Positions 24,055 to 37,172 of a DNA stretch of 64,000 nt are shown in pieces (the first letter of the stretch is position 1; each line of letters starts with the position of its first letter). Below the pieces are notes generated by a model. The model did no database searches and was not told the DNA's origin. It was given only the letters and a program-made list of their open reading frames with translations. This DNA is from Astrocystis sublimbata. Taxonomy: Eukaryota; Ascomycota; Sordariomycetes; Xylariales; Xylariaceae. The stretch spans positions 186,001 to 250,000 of the forward strand of contig JAJNNY010000010.1 in NCBI GenBank assembly GCA_022453515.1, written 5' to 3'. The translations under genes were made by a program, and so were the position numbers.

Positions 24055-25168
24055 AGATTCCTACGCGTTTCTCTCTTTGCAGGCTGCGACTGACTCTGCT
24101 CTGGGTTGGTTTGTGCTGTTTTGGCTGTCTTAAACTCATGTTATGCATACACTCCCATTTGTTTTATCTGTTGCAAGACTTCGTGTTCACTGGTGGGTGG
24201 CGTTCGCGTCGTTCTAGTAAAAGGGGGGAACGGTTCATCACGGAAGGCTTTGCAAAAGGATCCTAGTCGGAACATACGTATGAAATGCGCCACGAATCAC
24301 AGTCAATATACTTCAGGTTGTACATATCCTGAGGCAAAAGAAAGAAAGTAAAGCAAATTAAACTCAGCCACGAGTGACAAATGTTGTGACACAGTGAGTC
24401 TTCCATAGGTATCTCAAAACAGTACCCGGACTGCGACTTTCCCTCACCACTTTTCGGCTGATTAAAATGTTGGGGCTCATACGCGCTAGCGGGACAAGAT
24501 TTTACATGCTTAATTTGAGTAACGATGAGAGCCGTTCGGCAACTTAGCTCTATGCGATCTAGTCAATGGATTTGACAGCAATGGCGGTGGAACCGTCAAA
24601 AACTGGTCGTCACCTAGCTGCTCTTGGCTCCGCTATCCTCAGGACCCTACCCGCCTAACAGGTAGCTTAGAGCTTACCTAGAGTGGTGATAGCTGCCGTC
24701 CAGTCTAGGTAGAGATTAACTTTCCACGGGTCGCTTGACTACGCAATTCAAATCCATACCTAGGCACTTGTAGTATGTAGTGAAAATCAATGTACTAGTA
24801 CTTGATCAACAACTTCTGGTATTAGGTAAAGTAGGTAGATTGTGGTATCATAAATTATCCCCATGGCATCATATCCCGTCCCGTCTAATGGCAAAGGCTT
24901 CTTAGAAGCTAAGCTTCTCATCCGAGTATAATGCCCTCTCTCACATCCTCAATCCAGTTGAGACGCCAAAACTGACTAACTTGGCATTGTAACCGTGAAG
25001 AAATATCGGCAGACAACAAGGGTTATTATCCCCATAGGCTATTGCTCATGTCGAATTGTATTTCATACTTAATGGTAAAACCCAGGAGGCGCGTTCCGAG
25101 TGTTTTTATTGAATTTTTTGGTTTAAGCACGCTTCATGCTCGAATTAATGTGCTGCACACGCACATCC
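24055..25168. other. Intergenic region between convergent genes
   Basis: No supported coding sequence. Several CTAGGTA half-palindromes occur near 24676, 24706 and 24757. Confidence 0.5.
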
Positions 25169-26204
25169 TTAGACAGTCTCACGAGCAGTCTTCGCGCGAG
25201 CCTCGCGACCCTTCTCCGACCATGGGAAGTGGAAGACGTGGGGAATAAAGAACGAGTTGCTATCAAGCATGTTAGCCGATCACTGCTTATAAGCAAGGAT
25301 GGTGAGTAAGTAGTGTTAATCAGACTTACCTAGTATCCGCGATACCCGCAAAGGCGTTGTACCACGCCAGGAAGGCAGCGAATAGACCGAAGACGCCGCC
25401 GGCCTTCTGGAGCCCCGCGCCGGCGGTGGCGTTGCCGTTGCTGTTGGCGAACTCGGACGTGGCCAGGAACAGGAAGGCCAGGTCGAGGGTGAAGAAGAGC
25501 AGGCAGAACATGATGGTCGAGCGCAGCGTCAGGAGCAGCAGCATGAAGGTGAAGATAAACCAGCCGGTCAGAAAGAAGCCGAGCACCGACGCCGTGTCCG
25601 CCTCAGACTCGCTGTAGGACCCCAGCACGTTGAAGGCGGGCGTCAGGATGATGGCGTACGAGATCCAGAAGCCGCCGTACGACGAGAGCGCCGTGGCTCC
25701 GAAGGTGTTGCCTACTGCCATTTCCCTATAAAGAGATTGTGGGTTAGCATTAAAAGCTTCTTGCTACGCCAATTGAGTGCAGCGCGCGTTGGGCGCAAGT
25801 GTGGTTGGTCATCCAATTACTTACCACATACCAGCCAGGAGCTGGACGAGACCGCCGTAGCCATAGGCGAGCGAGAGGGCGATGTTGGGCTCGGCGACGC
25901 CGCGGGTCTTTAGGTTGACGAGCGACAGCACGAAAGTGGTGAGGGCGAAAGCGGAGAGACCGAGAGGCGCCGGGTTGGCGAACTTCCTGTGCTCGGTGGA
26001 TTTGTACAGACCGGGCTGGAATTCACCACCGAAGGCCGCGAGCCGCGTATCGTCGCCCGTGTGCGCGTGGTAGAGGGGGTTGCCGCCGTAGTCGTAGCGC
26101 TGGGTTGCCGGGTTGTGAGAGCCGTTGACGTTGGCGCCGGTGGCGCCGGGGACGTGGTGGCTCGTCTCCTTTTCCATCGTGGGCTGATGTTCTGTTGTCG
26201 CCAT
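25169..26204 (-). CDS. Acetate/ammonium transporter of the Gpr1/Fun34/YaaH (SatP) family
   Basis: Three minus-strand exons, 26204-25825, 25725-25330 and 25259-25169, give 288 residues. Introns are 99 and 70 nt, and both junctions fall in phase 2. The first transmembrane helix opens with the family signature NPAPLGLS (residues 77-84). [20 protein letters not shown], restored across intron 1, is the second conserved block, and six membrane helices are expected. The short last exon codes the typical C-terminal tail ([14 protein letters not shown] then a basic end). Characterised relatives (yeast Ady2, Aspergillus AcpA, Yarrowia Gpr1) move acetate or sense it at the plasma membrane, and some are linked to ammonium export. 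A basic, His-rich N-terminal 70 residues should face the cytosol. The family is certain; the substrate is inferred. Confidence 0.93.
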
Positions 26205-26321
26205 TTTGGCTGGTATATACGCTCTACTGACGGGAAATGCCCGGGCGTGCGAATTGTTGGGTCAGACGCTGATCGCGGCAAAGGGCAATGCTGTATGTGC
26301 GTATGTATATATATACTTAGG

Positions 26322-26328
26322 TATATAA
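26322..26328 (-). promoter_or_regulatory. Possible TATA box of the acetate transporter
   Basis: A CTTATATAC sequence on the minus strand, about 120 bp upstream of the start codon, next to a longer AT alternation at 26303-26316. Pattern match only. Confidence 0.35.
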
Positions 26329-29300
26329 GCTGTTGTCCAAGCCGGAACAGGAAGTCGGTGCTGCTTTGTGTCGGTAGCTTGGCTAGTTGGGATCGCTTCT
26401 AACCGGCTTGATACAAAGCGAGTCGCGGCGTATGATTAACGAAACAAAGAAAGAGAGCGGCATGGTCGGAGAAGTGTGAAGGGGGGGTAAGGGTATTTAT
26501 GAGTGTCTATTGCCTATGGCGGTATTATGGTGATCGTTGGTGTTACTGAATTAGTATACAATACTAGGTAGCTAGCCGGTGGATATTGAGCACATCTTGG
26601 CACGTGGAGAAGGCCCTTGCTTCTCTTTTTCCTTCTCTGTTCTAGTCTCACGCCTCTTTTGCCCGTATCACAGTACGGTGTTGTGCGGCCGTAGTGTGTG
26701 ATAGGCGAGGGTGTAGGCAGGTAATGTAAGTCTGAGGGGTTCCCGAAGTTCCTTTGGTCGTCCGTCTGGGGTCCTTAGCTACCCCAGCATGCCCAGCTAG
26801 CCTCAACGACTCAAATCATTGAGGAGCCGGGGTCGAGGTTACATCAGCTCATCTCACCCATGTCATCTTGTAAGCGGAGAGGATTGTTTAGGAAAGGTGG
26901 GAAGACGCCCCAGGAAAAATAGGATTTCCTCACTTGTGCCCTGCTGGTATTCCCTAGAGTATCATCTACTCGTACTGAACCAATGGCCCCGACACTTTTG
27001 CGAGTCTTCTTCGAACCATATACGCTCTGGAGTAGTTGGTTCTAATCTCTCTGTCTCTCGTGTAGATGAAGTAGTAATGAGTATAGCTTGGCGACACGCG
27101 CGCAGAGCCTCAGGGCCCATCGTGACAGTAACATTCATGGCCCTGTAACTATGACGTCTACCTGTATACTTGACTTGGACAGCTGATCATCACTATTTCC
27201 GCCCTCCACATTGGAGGCGCGGAAAGATTCTCGACTCGAGTACACGCAAAAAGCTCCCTTTCCACGCGGACTCGGGGCCACTGCCGTGACCTATGCATAG
27301 CGTGCGCAGTAAATACCTTACTAATACCTAGGTAGCTTGCCGTGAAGCCTTATTTACCTACATACGGTGGTCCCCTTAGCTGTTACACTTACTGGAATGG
27401 GCGTTTTCACTAGCACAAACTACCGTGACTATATTCCATTGCAGTAAGCTCAATAGTCAATCTTCGCTAAGTGGCTTTAACCTGCTATCCTTATTTGTAG
27501 CGTGCCTGGGCGTTGACAAGCCCGGTATTGTGGCCGGCATATCTATAACCTGAGTACGAGTAACTGTCGTACATACACTTCTAGACTGGCTCGACTGGGG
27601 GACTGGGTGTCGAGGCCCCTGGTGGCCTAGATAAATGGTACACATCGCCTAGGTAGGCAGTCGAAGTAACTATTGGGGTCTGTCACCTTTCTTGCAGTCC
27701 TTCATGTCATGTAGCAGTAAGCTACAGCACCTAGGTACGTAATAGCTCTGCGGTGAGAAGCAGATTCGGAGTGCTAGTGGTATCACTATCTCCGAATTGC
27801 GATGAGCTCTAATCCTTTGGTCTTCTTTCGATGTAGGGCATCGCATGCCTACCAGTTAGTAGGTTAGTGTCGGCCAGAGTTCGGGGCAAGTTGGTGATGC
27901 GAAATCGGTACTGGCCAATCACCTATATAGCGTATGCATTTCCACACTCTTTCGATATTGGCCCCGATGCAAATTTGTCCCCTTAGCTAGCGAGTAGCTA
28001 CATACGCAGCTCGACTAGTGAGCACTATAGGGTCTCTACGAGTACAATACTACTCAACTGCATACTTGTGTACATTGCTATCTTTGGGAAGTGCGTGGCC
28101 GTGATGTGCACCAATCGTAGGCCCTCGAATGCTTGGACGGTGTCAGCATCACATTGGCAAAGGATGTACGTGCAGTTGGTGCTTGCGTCTAAACATGCAG
28201 CCACCAGTCCACTGTCCAGGCGATGGAAGTGAGCCGGTGCTGTCGAAGCACCAGGCCCGTGCTTAAGAACATGCCTCGCTTGAGTTCATTCTCGCGGGTC
28301 AAAGCGAATTGGAAGTGTGGCTGTCTAGGAGAGATTCCAGATCGATTGTTGACTCTGTGCATGAGATAGTCGTTGATTCATACAACTTTGGGCAAGATTC
28401 TACATATCCTTCCCCAGCCTACTGCATCTAATATACATACAGTAGCTCCCACCCACCGGAAATCGAAGGAAAGGCGCATTGCATTCGAACGTTTCACTCT
28501 CCCCGCCGCCCTCTCGATGTTGACTTAGTGGCGTCTCATCATCGTTAGCATCGTGGTCGGCATTCTCGCCGGCATGCTCCAGGGCATACTAACTGGCATC
28601 AGCGCCATCATCATCATGGACACAGATCGCCCATCACCTGATGGGGCTGGGTGGAGGATGCGGAGCCAACAGCCCGGAGGGTCGGGTCAGACTTCTGGGT
28701 TCATTCCCCTTTTTCCCCAGCTCGCCAGGCCAGCAGAGGCGAGCTGGCGAGCTGGCGCCTATGCTTGGCAACTGACGACATTAAACTTGCACAATCAATC
28801 ATGACTGTAAACGGTGATAGATCCGATGGAATCAGCCCAGGGATCTTACCTATTCTGTCTTCCCCGCATTCCTGTCCGCAGCTCGCCTCGTTTCCCCATG
28901 TTTTCGAGAACCCCAAGCCCGCCACCAAGAACACCCAAGACCGGCCAAGGGACGTCTCCTAGCAGAGTTCTAGCGCAAAGCGAGAGAGAGAGAGAGTGCA
29001 TCACGAGATGCCCCCAAGCTAACATCTAGGCCATTCTCTGACTCGGAGAGTATTACGTTTTTAAGCACGAGAACGACCCCACACAAAGGGTCGCTTCCCT
29101 TCCTCCGAGGGAGGTCGTTGGTTTCTCTTATATGTGCAGCATTTATGGTTGGGTTTGAGATCCTATCGACAACAAAGAATGATAATATGAGAACAAAAAA
29201 GCGGGCAAAAGGAAAACTGACGCGATGATGGTCGCGTATCCGTGAAATTTGCTCACCGTCATGCAGCCTCTGGAACGTTGGCACCGTCAGCCAACGATGG

Positions 29301-29534
29301 ATAGCTGAGGGATGCAACCTCACTTTATCGCGACCGAGCGTTTGCTACATCTGCCATGCAATGTCACCTCGCCCATCTATGTCCTACGATTCATATCAAA
29401 CGGAGCCATCGTCGTGCGGCATGCAGCACGCTTAAGAAAGCCTGGCCCAACTCACATCTAACATCACAAAGATGTGTGAATAATTATATCCTGGCCGCCT
29501 GGCCCGGTCTGGAACCTGCTGGGTTCTCCCCCGG

Positions 29535-29555
29535 CCCCCCCCCCCCCCCCCCCCC
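29535..29555. repeat. Homopolymer C21 run
   Basis: Twenty-one uninterrupted cytosines flanked by GG on both sides. The true length may differ, because such runs are error-prone in sequencing. Confidence 0.8.
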
Positions 29556-30290
29556 GGAATATGATTCACCCAATTTACAGGGTGCCAGATGCCAGGGTTT
29601 CGTGGACCCAGCTTGTTGGTTAAGACGCATAGTTGTTTTGCTGACTGGGAGACTCGGCACCCTACCAGAGTGCTGGGAGCTGGCATGCAATCTCTGGTTC
29701 TCATTTCGAGGGTGCGCCGCGACGTCTACCCGAAAAGTCTGGTGCCGTTAACCGTCCAGCAAATGACCCCATACTCAACTTGAGGAACCAACAGTCAGAG
29801 TGATGTTCACCAAAAAATACTAATATAGGTACAGCGTTGCTCTCACAGACCACTAATTGATAAGACGAAGAATAGTAATACCATGGGTTTAGGGCACAAA
29901 CATGGCTCGAAGTCGAAAGCGGCCATTGTTGCTGTACTCGTATTAGTGAAGCGATGGGCCTTTGGTATTCGACAGTATCATCATCTTGAGCACCTACGTT
30001 TGTAGCGATTATGCATGGGCAAGCTCGTGGCATGGTTCACATATGATCCAGGTCACATTGTTGTGAAAGGAACGCAGGTGTAGATCAAGCTCTCAACTAT
30101 CTATCTCAACGATCGTGGATGGGCAATCAAGTGGAAGACTCGCAGCCTCAGTAACAGGGGGAAATGTCTCTTCCAAAATCGCCACTCCACCGAGAGGCAC
30201 AGCGCTCAGCTGTATAACGAGTGGATTTATCTCTTCAACGAAGGTATCAATGGTTGGTTCTGTTATCACTGGCAGGGGCTCGTCTTACGT

Positions 30291-32953
30291 CTAGCTTTCA
30301 TCCTCCTGCAGCTGGCAGCCTTGCATGTAGTGCATGAAGTTCTTGCTCAAGACCACAATGCTCCGCAAATGTTTCTCCGTGATCAAGGCTGTATCGAGTC
30401 CCTCCTCGGAAGCTTCGCTCTCGGCAAGCCCCACCGCGGTTTGCAATGCGTTGCGGATCTCACGCCCGTTCCACTGTAGAGCGCGTACGTCGTCGCTGCC
30501 CCAGACATACTCTCGTGCCACGACCGTGACGTGGACACGCCCGCCGGCCTCGCGCTCAACACGTTCAAAGCCGTTCAGCCAAATACGCTCACGGTCGGAG
30601 TCCTTCAGGGCGCCATAGTGCAATGCGACGTGGATGCGCGAGGTGAATGCGGAGTCGAACGTTCGCACCCGGTTCGTTGTGAGGAAGAGCACCCCCCGAT
30701 AGTACTCGAGGGCACGCAAGAACACGCTGACAAGCCCATTGCGCTCGAGGTCCCGGTCCCGGCGCTTCTCAAGATATACGTCAGCCTCGTCGAGCAGGAC
30801 GATGGCTCCGAATCTCTCGCCTAGATTGAGGAAGTACTCGAGGCTCTTCTCGACATCGTCCGTAAGCGTGCCCAGGTCACCACTCGTGAGGCAAAGGAGT
30901 GGGCGCCGTGTGAGCTCGGCCACGCACTCTGCCGTGCAAGTTTTACCTGGGAAAAACGCGATAGGTTAGTTTTAAAGGACCAGTGAACGTATCAAGGTCG
31001 ATGGGCATCTTACCGACACCTGGTGAGCCGTGGAGCAAGAAAATGCGGCCCTGGCCCTTGTTCTTCACAAAATCGCTCGGCCATGCGGACACTTGACCAT
31101 CGGCACTAGCGAACTTCCCGATGAGGGCTTTGACGGTAGTCTTGATCTCGTCCTCGAGCACCAAGTACTTGAAGGCCTCCTTGTCGAAGTTGATGTCGCT
31201 GAGCTTTTCGACGTGGAAGTGGCCCCACTGGCGCTTGTCTAGCAGGAATCCCGCGATGATTTTAGAGAGAACAATCAGATACAAGTCGTCCTCTGGCATG
31301 TTGTCGGTCTTGGGGTCAAGGTCCCGAAATTCAGCAAACCGGCTCAACTTGTCTTTGTTCTCGCCTTTAGTGCATTCGAGACATCTGCAACATGATGCAA
31401 AGTAAGGTAGCTGATCATGGGCTATCTGGCGTATAAAAGGAGGAGGGGGAGGAGGCACCACTCCATCATACGGGTAGTGACGGCGTCGGTGTTGCTCGAA
31501 ACCCTCGCTATCGACGATGACGCGACCATCCATGTTGCCGGATGCGCACGTCGCGTTGTTCTGGGTTTGACGAGGCGATTTCTTCACAAGCTGGCCGTCA
31601 TAAGATTTGTAGCTCGGCTTCCTATGAAGCTCCCAGACCAGCTTTCCCAACTGGATTTGTTTCGCGGTTACTTCTGAGGGCAACATGTTCCTGGCCTCGC
31701 CCATGAAGAACCGGGCCGGGATGACTGGGAGGTTGAGGATTGCTTCTTCGCCTGCGAATTGACGGATTTCAAATCTGTGCATTTCACGGCGCAGTCGTCC
31801 GGAGCTGTACACGTAGTTCCAGCAATCAACTGTGAAACGTGGAATCAGTAACGAATTAATCTAGGCTGTCGGCTTCAAGCTAGTAGCCCCAAGCTTGTGA
31901 ATAAAACCGCGAAGGTCTTGTCCCCGCTGGTACACAGCAGGTTGGCCCTAACTCACCATTGTAGCTTGAGAGTGCATCCACGATGTCAGGTGATCTCGTA
32001 GAGACGCGCGAGATTGCAAAAGGGGACCATATATCATCGCGTTTGGTGTAGATGACATCCCCTGGCCGTAGTAGGAGCCAAAGCCAATCCCAGGTCGCCG
32101 CTGGTATTTTACGATCATTCCTATCTTCTTCATCCTGAATCATCTGGCCGTAAGTCTGTTCGAGGAAGCCCAAGAGAATTTCGATGTGGTCCACAGTGGT
32201 ATTGGCATACTCGTCGTCATGAGTTTCAGGCTGCGAGTACTTGTACCGAGCCAGGGCCGCTCGGTGATGTACTAAGACATAGTAAGGCGCCTCGATTTCG
32301 ACTTTATCACCGGTGAAAGAGGTGCTGGGGTCGTAAGTAACGACCGCTGCAAGGGCATTGATAAGATGGCGAGAGTGAATCACCATGCTAGTGCTTCGGG
32401 CCTCAGTATACTGGGTTTCGGCTTCATCCTCAGAATAATCGATTGAGTCGGGCGAGCGAGCTCTATAGTCTGAGCGTCTGTACCTTGCACGGCGGGTGGG
32501 CGGGTGTCTGCCGCTGACGGGGATACTAGCCACTTCCGTGACAATCTCCAAGACAGGTTTCTTTGCCTTTTGGCCTTTGCTATTCAGAGGCTCACCCATT
32601 TCAGGGTCAATAGGTTCGGCCCCGCGACAAACTAGTGGACATTAGATCGACTGACGAATCATCGAGGTGGCTCTATAGAAGGGGGACAGGTGAAATTGAA
32701 CATGATTTGCAAGTCTAACGGCAGTAAGACAAATTGATGAGGGGGATATAACATCAAACGGCTAACCTTCAATCAGGCCCTTTCCAATCTCATAACGCTG
32801 AAGAACGTAGCAGACATCGGGAACATCGTCTTCGCCGTTGTCTGCCGACGATGAGGCTTCTGTTCCCATCATGGTAGGGTCATCTTGGGAAACGTCTCGG
32901 GTGCGGTCAACGATGTCCTCGAAACTGGCAAACGAGTTATTATCGTCCTCCAT
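30291..32953 (-). CDS. AAA+ ATPase with N-terminal DUF7025-like region
   Basis: Four minus-strand exons, 32953-32767, 32631-31957, 31829-31014 and 30946-30291, give 777 residues. Introns are 135, 127 and 67 nt, all in phase 1. The last intron splits Walker A, which reads GSPGVGKT at residues 555-562 after splicing. Walker B is LLDEAD (Asp612-Glu613), sensor 1 LFLTTNRV, and a putative arginine finger lies in FTSRIH. The middle of the protein (VIYTKRDDIWSPFAISRV, SSYNVDCWNYVYSSGRL) resembles the DUF7025 region found ahead of such AAA domains in filamentous fungi. A Pro-rich loop and a CCRCLEC cysteine cluster lie between the two parts. The N-terminus is acidic. This is a large, expanded and poorly studied fungal family; a remodelling ATPase role follows from the fold, and the substrate is unknown. 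Confidence 0.9.
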
Positions 32954-33804
32954 TGCGATACAGTGTATGCAAATCGTAAATTTGTTGTCAACTTCGTAGA
33001 GGGGAAATGCACAGAAGATGGCTAGTTGTTGGGAGTGATAGTTTGGGGGGTCATGTTTATTTCATGTTGTGTACGAAAACTACTGTATATTTATAGATGG
33101 CGAACACGAACAATGAACTTCCTGTGCTCCGATCTGTAAGACGTTTCCCCAAGATTGGGCAATCTGAGTATGATGAGGCTGCAGGTTGGTTGGTTGGTAC
33201 GCGTTGCGGGACGCGAACTAACTTGTTGCCGTTTACCTAGTTGATTGCTGCGCTTATGCAGGACTAGTTTCACCCCATCCGCCAATCTTTCAAGTTGGGA
33301 GACATGGCTTTCATGGTTGGTTAGGGACATATCGAGTTGACTTTGATCATATTTCTGCTAGTCTCCAAAGCTTGGTGGTTGGTTGAAATGATGATGATGA
33401 CCCACTGTCTCTGTTGCCTGTCTCTGCTGCCTGCTGCTGTTGCCTGGCAGGCTTGCATGATGCATAATGCACGTTATAGATACTAGACGTTGAGTCACTT
33501 GACTTTGCAGGAGACGATCTCACTACAAACAAGAAGATGTTGGCGTCAAATGTGTGACATTACTGATTGGTGATTCTCGGCAATGACAGGTAACAATACA
33601 TCAAACCCAATTGTTCCAGCGTGAGGCTGTAGCTCATATGGTAGTCTCATATGGTGTTATGATCTTTCTAATATGTATTTCATAGGCCTATGCTCCCATT
33701 GGACCCGATTTCCTCGTGCTTACTTACTTGGCGGATTATAGGCAGTGGACTGCTTTCATTCCCGCATGGTCTGTTAGCGTGGGTGTCGGGTTGCACACAT
33801 GACC
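32954..33804. other. Intergenic region between tandem minus-strand genes
   Basis: Promoter of the AAA+ ATPase and 3' end of the M28 peptidase; nothing else is supported. Confidence 0.5.
33086..33095 (-). promoter_or_regulatory. Possible TATA box of the AAA+ ATPase gene
   Basis: The minus strand reads TATAAATATA about 135-140 bp upstream of the start codon, a good consensus match. Confidence 0.4.
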
Positions 33805-36545
33805 TCACTTCATCGTTTTGGTGGCCGTTTTGATGCAGCTCTCGATGATATCGACCCATTTCATCGCATTGGTAAAGTCCTTGTTGTCGATGCTCTCGAC
33901 TAGACCTGGGAAAACAGCTATGTTGTTGTTAGTACTATTCGCCACGCAACAAGAAGCTCAGGGTAACATACCGCCCGCATATCCGGTCCAAATACCTGGC
34001 GCGAAGACGACGTGTTTGAACCACGATCGACCGTCAAGACCGCCAGGATACAAGAAGGCGCGCTCGATTTTCTTGTATTTTGAGTTGGTATCGCTGATGT
34101 GATGGAGTAGCTTAAATTTCTTGATCCAATGCCACCAAGGGATATGTTCGTTTGCCTGCTTTGCCAATTTCGCGGCCTTGGCATCAAGCTTAACAGCTGC
34201 AGATTTCATGTCCCGAATAGACTTGTGTAACCGCTTCAGAGAGTGCACGAAAGCCTCCCGGTCACCCTTCACCTCGGCTCCAACACCTCGTGTCCTAAAT
34301 TCAAAGATCTCGATTTCACTCGATGGCTTGACTTCCGAACTCGTAAGTTTCGACTCGATCTTCTCGGCGTATTCGCCCAGTGATACAGCATATGTTGTGG
34401 CATTCAAGGCAAGAAGCGGTGTGTCAGCAATCTTGGCGATGGTGAGTCCCAGCACTTGTGCCATTGCTCTGTGGTAGATAAATCCTGGGTCACCATATGT
34501 GCTCTGCCACCAATAGCTGTCATAGTTACTATGGTAACTACATTTGCGCAGTTAAGAGTTAGCGAACGGATGTCTGTACAAACCCGCGTTGGGCGATTTG
34601 AACGAGAGATGGAGGGGGGATCCGGAACATGCAAGGAGATATAGCGTATAGGGGTCAAGCTTGCTAAGATGCTGCAAACTTGACGACTAAAAATCACATA
34701 CTGGTAGATTGCTTGTTTCTTAGCAGACCCGCTAAAGCCCATATCCAGAGATGGAACACCCGCATAGTCTTGAAAAGCAGTGTAGTCACTTCCACTGCCC
34801 AGGGTTGAGATTTGTTTATCCCACACATCTCGCACGGTCTGACCCTGAACGGTTTGGTTGGGCGATGGCACAAGTGCCGTCACTTCGTGGAGAAGGTTAT
34901 GGAGCAATGGCGCAGCTGAAGCCGAGAAAATCTGTCCTGAAACACCAACATCCACATTGATGTAAGCCACGTTCGCGGCTGAGATCCATGGTAGATATTC
35001 CTCGACCCATTCAGTACTGCCAACCAGACCGTACTCTTCCCCATCCCAACTGGCAAAGACAATAGTTCGCAGGGGCTTCCAGCCTTGGTCAAGTGCTTGA
35101 CCAAAGCTACGAATAGCCTCATTCAACACCGCAGAGCCACTGTTGGGATCGCCTGCACCACCCACTATCCATGCATCACGATGGTTGCCGACTACAATAA
35201 CTTCATCTGGAATAGTGCCGTTGATGATGCCAATGACATCCCACATTGGAGTGACGGTGTAGTTCTGATGATTTGCTAGGTTCAGGACAAGGTTGTCGGG
35301 AGAGGGTCCGATATTATAATCGACCCCCTTGTACGCAAGCCCTGTGTTTCTGGTCCAGTATTCATTGATATCTTTTGCTGAAGGTCCGTGACCGTTCAGT
35401 GCTGTTAGAAGGGGTATCGCTTCGGCATAAGAAATGGGCAACGATGGTATTTTAGGGATGATGCCGTCGACTGGCTGTCGTGGAACACCAGGTTTGCTCG
35501 GATAGCCAGGTGTGGTCGGGTCACCAGGTCCCATGCTCAAATATTCTACGCTGCCACGCTGCACGCTGCTGGGGTTGCGAGCAGGGCCTTTCGGGTAGGT
35601 TTCATATCCGTTCTCTTCCGTCATGTTCATGTCATCGCCTGGATGGTCTTCATTAGCCGTATGCGTAGGGATATTCGTCGCGTAATACGTTAATCACCTG
35701 GGTCACTGTACAGAATACAGCCGATCATGCCCAATTCCTCAGCTCTTTTCAGCTTGAGACCGCGGAAAATGCCACCATAGCGGGCAATGGCGATTTTGCC
35801 TTCTAAGCTGATATTGGCATGGATGAGATCTTGGAAATCCCAAAAGGTGCCGTAGTTGACGTAGACAAAAGAGCCGGTGACATTTCCACTCGCAGAGTAA
35901 CCGTGAAAGGTAGGGATGCCATTGTCGAGTTGAGTGGTTGGGTCCTCCTCCAGTACGTCTTCAGTCAAGGTGGCCTCGAAAGCTACCCGCCACTGGTCGG
36001 ACTTCTCGCCAGTGCCATCCGATTTTCTCTCAAGGAGTGCCAATCGACGGTCAAGGGGATAGTTCAGATATGTGTCATAAGCGACAATATTGGATTTAAC
36101 ACCCCACTCCTCCCAACGGTCTCGTGTCCATTCGGCCTACATAGTCAAACGGTAAGTCCCAAACATTCTGAGCGGCATCAGCCTCAACGGAGCCAGATGA
36201 GCCAAATCTTACTTGTGAGAGGTTTTGGCCGGCCAAATGAGGGCCAGAGGTGTAGTAATTGCTCCATTCAGAGGCCTTTTCGGCGCTAGGGGTGTCTAAT
36301 AACAGAGCTTGAAGCTTTTCGTAAGAGACATGTTTTCCCCCTGGCCCTGGATGAGGGTGGCCATGGGGCGGCGTAGAGAAATCGGTCAGAAGAAACGTGA
36401 ATAGCAGAACCACTAAAGACGAGCCTAGGGCGATGCTACAGAAACGGCGTAAAGTAGAGTGAGGGTAACGTGGACGGGGGGCGCCAACGGCTACGGTAGT
36501 TATTAGCGGCGTATGCTCGCTCGCCATTGTGTCTTTGTTGCCCAT
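33805..36545 (-). CDS. Type II membrane M28 peptidase (glutamate carboxypeptidase II / Vps70-like)
   Basis: Five minus-strand exons, 36545-36213, 36136-35698, 35638-34702, 34537-33972 and 33917-33805, give 795 residues; every junction is phase-consistent. One membrane helix (about residues 34-54) follows a basic cytosolic tail, so the peptidase part faces outside or the vacuole lumen. A PA domain sits in the first third (FVYVNYGTFWDF, GKIAIARYGG, GCILYSDPGDD). The M28 zinc ligands are all present: His410 (GNHRDAW), Asp421 (GAGDPNSG), Glu458-Glu459 (WDGEEYG), Asp487 (NVDVGVSG) and His572 (YHSNYDS, restored across intron 3). A TfR-like dimerisation domain forms the C-terminus (FPGLVESID). Several N-glycosylation sequons are visible. 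It is expected to be an active zinc carboxypeptidase or aminopeptidase. An alternative ATG at 36527 would shorten it by six residues. Confidence 0.94.
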
Positions 36546-37172
36546 CAGCAAAGGAATCGAGGGCGCACGATCTGATCAATCAGTCCAGGTAGAGTTGAAT
36601 TCGTGAGAGACCATCGAGACTTGGATGCGTATGATATGTATGATTATAGAATATGGGCAATCACAACAACATTGATAAGAGCGTTGCCTGCCTCCTTTGG
36701 TCAAGATGCGCCACCACTTGGGTTTCGCACGTCATTTGTGGCTGGTGCGCCGGGTATTGACCGGGTTTAGCGCTGGAGGTTAACCCCGGCTACGGTAGGT
36801 ATCGGGAGATGCCGCTTTAGTTCGGGCCCCTCTCGCTCCTCTCTCTCTCTAAACCACAAGATGCTTATGCTGTGGGAAATTTTATAACATCAATACCTAG
36901 TAGTACCAAGCATTCAGAGGTCGGAATATACAGTGGACTCTCTTCTCAAGCATTAATTCCGTATGTTAGGTCGTTGATGACGTCTAGTTTCGAAACCAGG
37001 TTTCAAACAGATCACTTGCGATCGATAGCAACTGGAGAGTATTCGACACCACCACTGAGCCGGCAAAGTATGTAACAAGTGTATGCCATAGGCCAATGGA
37101 GGGGAAGTCAAGACTCCAGATTGATCGAAAGCGAAACTCTTATTACCATTAATGATTATTGTTCTCGAGCTA
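36546..37172. other. Intergenic region between tandem minus-strand genes
   Basis: Promoter of the M28 peptidase; no other feature found apart from a CCTAGTAG motif near 36896 and a CT-rich run near 36840. Confidence 0.5.

Larger units (their letters stand above)
26205..30290. other. 4.1-kb gene-poor region
   Basis: No frame shows family motifs or joinable exons. The region holds CCTAGGTA palindromes (about 27328, 27648 and 27729), a GA microsatellite at 28981-28996 and a C21 run. A small or non-coding RNA gene could be missed. Confidence 0.5.
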
